The notes below the pieces were generated by a model. It did no database searches and was not told the DNA's origin. It saw nothing but the letters and a program-made list of their open reading frames with translations. Made by a program: the position numbers and the translations under genes. Shown here in pieces: positions 6,269 to 7,911 of a stretch of DNA of 7,911 nt. How positions within the stretch are numbered: position 1 is the first letter of the stretch; every line of letters starts with the position of its first letter. The DNA is from M3007 sp044224705 (GTDB taxonomy: Bacteria > Bacteroidota > Bacteroidia > Chitinophagales > Saprospiraceae), in assembly GCA_044224705.1 (NCBI GenBank), contig JBGAJY010000245.1, positions 1-7,911 on the forward strand. The letters are read 5' to 3'.

Positions 6269-7733
6269 CCGAAAAACGCCCCTTCCCAAAATTCTCCCAA
6301 AGCGCCCGAAACTCCCCGCGCAACGCCCCTTTCCAAACCAACCAACCCAAACCGCCTCCCCATACCAGCGCTTTCGCCACCAACTTTATCCCAAACCCCG
6401 GAATCAGAATATCCGCCAAAACGACCAAAATCGCCACCGGCGCCAGGCCCTGCAACAGCTTTCCCGCAAAGTGCAGCAAAGGTCCGAACGCCACCCCGCA
6501 ACGCCCTGCCAGCCAGGCCAACAAGGGCAGTTCGAACAAAATTTTGGCCGCCACCCGGCTCCATGCCGCGGAGGCCGTGTCGGGACTGCACCATAACACC
6601 AGGCAAAGCACCGAGTTGGCCGCCAGCGTCCAGGCCAGCAACCAGGTGAACAGCAACTGCGGCTTCCCGATACCCCGGGTCAATTGCGGGAATACCGCAG
6701 CCAATGTCCGCACCAGCCCCGCCACCCCGAAGGCACATAACAAAGGCGCCGAAGGCAGCCAGGCCGGACCGTAAACAAGTTGAATCAGTTCAGTAGAAAA
6801 CAGCGCCAGCGTGGCGTACACGGGAAACAAAAGCAGCGCCACATCGCGGCTGGCCCGCTGAAAAATGGTCTGCCGAAGGCTCAGATCGCCTTGCGTTCTC
6901 GCAAACAGCGGAAAGGTAACCCGGGTCACCACATAACCCAGCCGGGCTGTAGGCAAAGTGCCGATCGTATAAGCCAGATTGTAAAAACCGAGGGACGAGG
7001 CGCCCAGCCATTTGCCTACGATCAGGCTGTCCAGCCAATTGGCGAGGTAATCCGCCCAACGCGCCGAAAGGTCGAACACGGCAAAACGCAAATAGGGCAT
7101 TATTTCGGATAATGGACTGATTTTCAGCCATTTCACAGGAAAATGCCGTCGCGCAGACAGCCAGCATCCAAGCGATGCCAACACATTTTTTACAATAAAA
7201 CCCGTTGCCATGGCCCAGGGTCCCCAGCCCTTCCAGGCCAAAAAGGCCACCGCCAGAAAACTCAAAGCGCCGCTGACGACCTGAATTTTGGCGGCCGCAT
7301 CAAAGCGCAGGTCTCTGGCCAGCAAGGCGCCATATTGCGCACCCAGCGGCGTTGCGAGCAGCGCAATGCCCATTACCGGAAGCAACGTAGCCAGTGCAGG
7401 GCGTTGGTACCATGCGGCGACCCAAGGCCCCAGAAGCCATAATGCACTGAATATCAACGCACTTACCACAAAATTCAACCACGATAACGTAACGAAATGC
7501 CGCGGCGTAAGCGCGCGGGCCGACACCAGCGCCTGGCTCAATCCAGCCTCAGCCAGGGGCGTCAGTAAACCCATGAATACCGCCGCCAGAGCATAGTCTC
7601 CAGCCTGTTCGGGCCCCGCCAGCCGTGCGAAAACGACCATTTGCAAAAACTGGAAGAGGGTCGCGCCGAAAGACCCGATCAGCGACCAGCGAACGCCTTG
7701 GCGAAATTGTTGTTCCAGTTCCTGTTGCGGCAT
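6258..7733 (-). CDS. Wzx-type polysaccharide/lipopolysaccharide flippase (MOP superfamily)
   Basis: 491 residues from ATG 7733-7731. An in-frame GTG at 7772 would add 13 residues, but it lies inside the inverted repeat at 7761-7842, so the internal ATG is preferred. The protein is highly hydrophobic with about 12-14 membrane segments, the usual architecture and length (about 450-500) of Wzx-like exporters. Family-like stretches are LARLAGPEQAGDYALA-type sequence near 36-50, LLTPLAEAGLSQALVSARAL (57-75), DSLIVGKWLGASSLGFYNLA (235-254) and VTFPLFAR (272-279), then LVYGPAWLPSAPLL (319-332). The amphipathic N-terminus (MPQQELEQQFRQGVRWSLIG) is typical. Such proteins flip undecaprenyl-linked oligosaccharides across the inner membrane for O-antigen, capsule or exopolysaccharide. 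The exact glycan is unknown, and no glycosyltransferases are visible here; partners may lie to the right of the window. Convergent with the propeller-like gene, 24 bp apart. Confidence 0.9.
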   Translation of the reverse strand: MPQQELEQQFRQGVRWSLIGSFGATLFQFLQMVVFARLAGPEQAGDYALAAVFMGLLTPLAEAGLSQALVSARALTPRHFVTLSWLNFVVSALIFSALWLLGPWVAAWYQRPALATLLPVMGIALLATPLGAQYGALLARDLRFDAAAKIQVVSGALSFLAVAFLAWKGWGPWAMATGFIVKNVLASLGCWLSARRHFPVKWLKISPLSEIMPYLRFAVFDLSARWADYLANWLDSLIVGKWLGASSLGFYNLAYTIGTLPTARLGYVVTRVTFPLFARTQGDLSLRQTIFQRASRDVALLLFPVYATLALFSTELIQLVYGPAWLPSAPLLCAFGVAGLVRTLAAVFPQLTRGIGKPQLLFTWLLAWTLAANSVLCLVLWCSPDTASAAWSRVAAKILFELPLLAWLAGRCGVAFGPLLHFAGKLLQGLAPVAILVVLADILIPGFGIKLVAKALVWGGGLGWLVWKGALRGEFRALWENFGKGRFSEKI

Positions 7734-7760
7734 GGTCGTGGATATCCGGTTACTCGTGGC

Positions 7761-7842
7761 GCGGTTTTTCACCGCTAAGGCGTTGAGACGCTAAGAATTC
7801 GCGATTTTTTTGCGAATTAGCACCTTAGCAGTGAAAAACCGC
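7761..7842. repeat. Imperfect inverted-repeat element with octamer units (REP/MITE-like)
   Basis: The outer arms 7761-7780 (gcggtttttcaccgctaagg) and 7823-7842 pair over 20 bp with one mismatch. The inner AATTCGC (7796-7802) and GCGAATT (7812-7818) pair over 7 bp around a 9-nt loop GATTTTTTT. The left arm is 11 nt longer because it carries an extra octamer plus three bases: CCGCTAAG, GCGTTGAG and ACGCTAAG lie in tandem (7772-7795; form NCGYTRAG). The T-run sits in the loop, not after the stem, so it is not a standard terminator. It lies 28 bp upstream of the flippase ATG. Similar CGCTAAG-type elements occur as dispersed intergenic repeats in various environmental genomes (recalled, not checked here). 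Confidence 0.75.
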
Positions 7843-7847
7843 CAGGG

Positions 7848-7855
7848 CAAAAATG
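7848..7855 (-). promoter_or_regulatory. Possible -7 element upstream of the flippase and the inverted repeat
   Basis: Read leftward the sequence is CATTTTTG, matching TAnnTTTG except at the first position. Transcription from here would start close to the right edge of the inverted repeat and give a leader of about 110 nt containing the whole hairpin. No -33 TTG was found at good spacing, so this is weak. The remaining bases to the window end (7856-7911) show no gene. Confidence 0.2.
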
Positions 7856-7911
7856 GAGTTTGTACACTTGCCGCAGGCTTGAATTTTTGTTTTAAGAAAA
7901 TTGACGACCGT

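Noticed and set aside
6148..6738. 196-codon minus-strand frame and a 159-codon plus-strand frame over the flippase C-terminus
   Set aside because: They overlap the flippase coding frame in other phases. Their Gly/Ala- or Pro/Ser-rich composition is typical of shadows, and no start context or domain supports them.
7761..7842. Inverted repeat as an intrinsic terminator or CRISPR fragment
   Set aside because: The T-run is in the loop rather than after the stem, and there is no repeat-spacer periodicity; the 8-bp units are contiguous and too short for CRISPR repeats.

Overview
The window looks like chromosomal DNA of a moderately GC-rich member of the Bacteroidota, probably Saprospiria- or Chitinophagia-like (lineage is inference). 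The reasons are an Oar-like TonB-dependent receptor with an N-terminal carboxypeptidase-regulatory domain, a secreted protein ending in a type IX secretion (T9SS) type A sorting domain, a -7 promoter element of the Bacteroidota type (TAnnTTTG), and A-rich leaders without Shine-Dalgarno sequences.

Layout. (1) Positions 1-3176, minus strand: most of a large outer-membrane TonB-dependent receptor. It runs off the left edge, so it has no stop codon here; an antisense reading frame of about 600 codons on the plus strand is only its shadow. (2) Positions 3177-3485: a divergent intergenic region with a perfect TAnnTTTG element for the rightward gene, a weaker one for the receptor, and an 11-bp direct repeat. 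(3) Positions 3486-5198, plus strand: a 570-residue exported protein with signal peptide, lamin-tail domain, bacterial Ig/cadherin-like domain, two OB-fold-like modules and a T9SS sorting domain, followed by a strong intrinsic terminator at about 5220-5254. (4) Positions 5340-6233, plus strand: a 297-residue exported protein with about five beta-propeller-like repeats and no assigned function. (5) Positions 6258-7733, minus strand and convergent with (4): a 491-residue polytopic membrane protein of the Wzx/MOP polysaccharide flippase type. (6) Positions 7761-7842: a large imperfect inverted repeat built partly from an octamer of the form NCGYTRAG, which looks like a dispersed REP- or MITE-like element upstream of the flippase.

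The common theme is the cell envelope: an outer-membrane receptor, two exported proteins and a glycan exporter. The genes do not form one operon. Transcription is divergent at 3177-3485 and convergent at 6234-6257, and a terminator separates the two rightward genes. No defence system, CRISPR array, tRNA, rRNA or transposase was found. The least-explained items are the inverted-repeat element, the lamin-tail/double-OB protein without a catalytic domain, and the five-repeat propeller-like protein.
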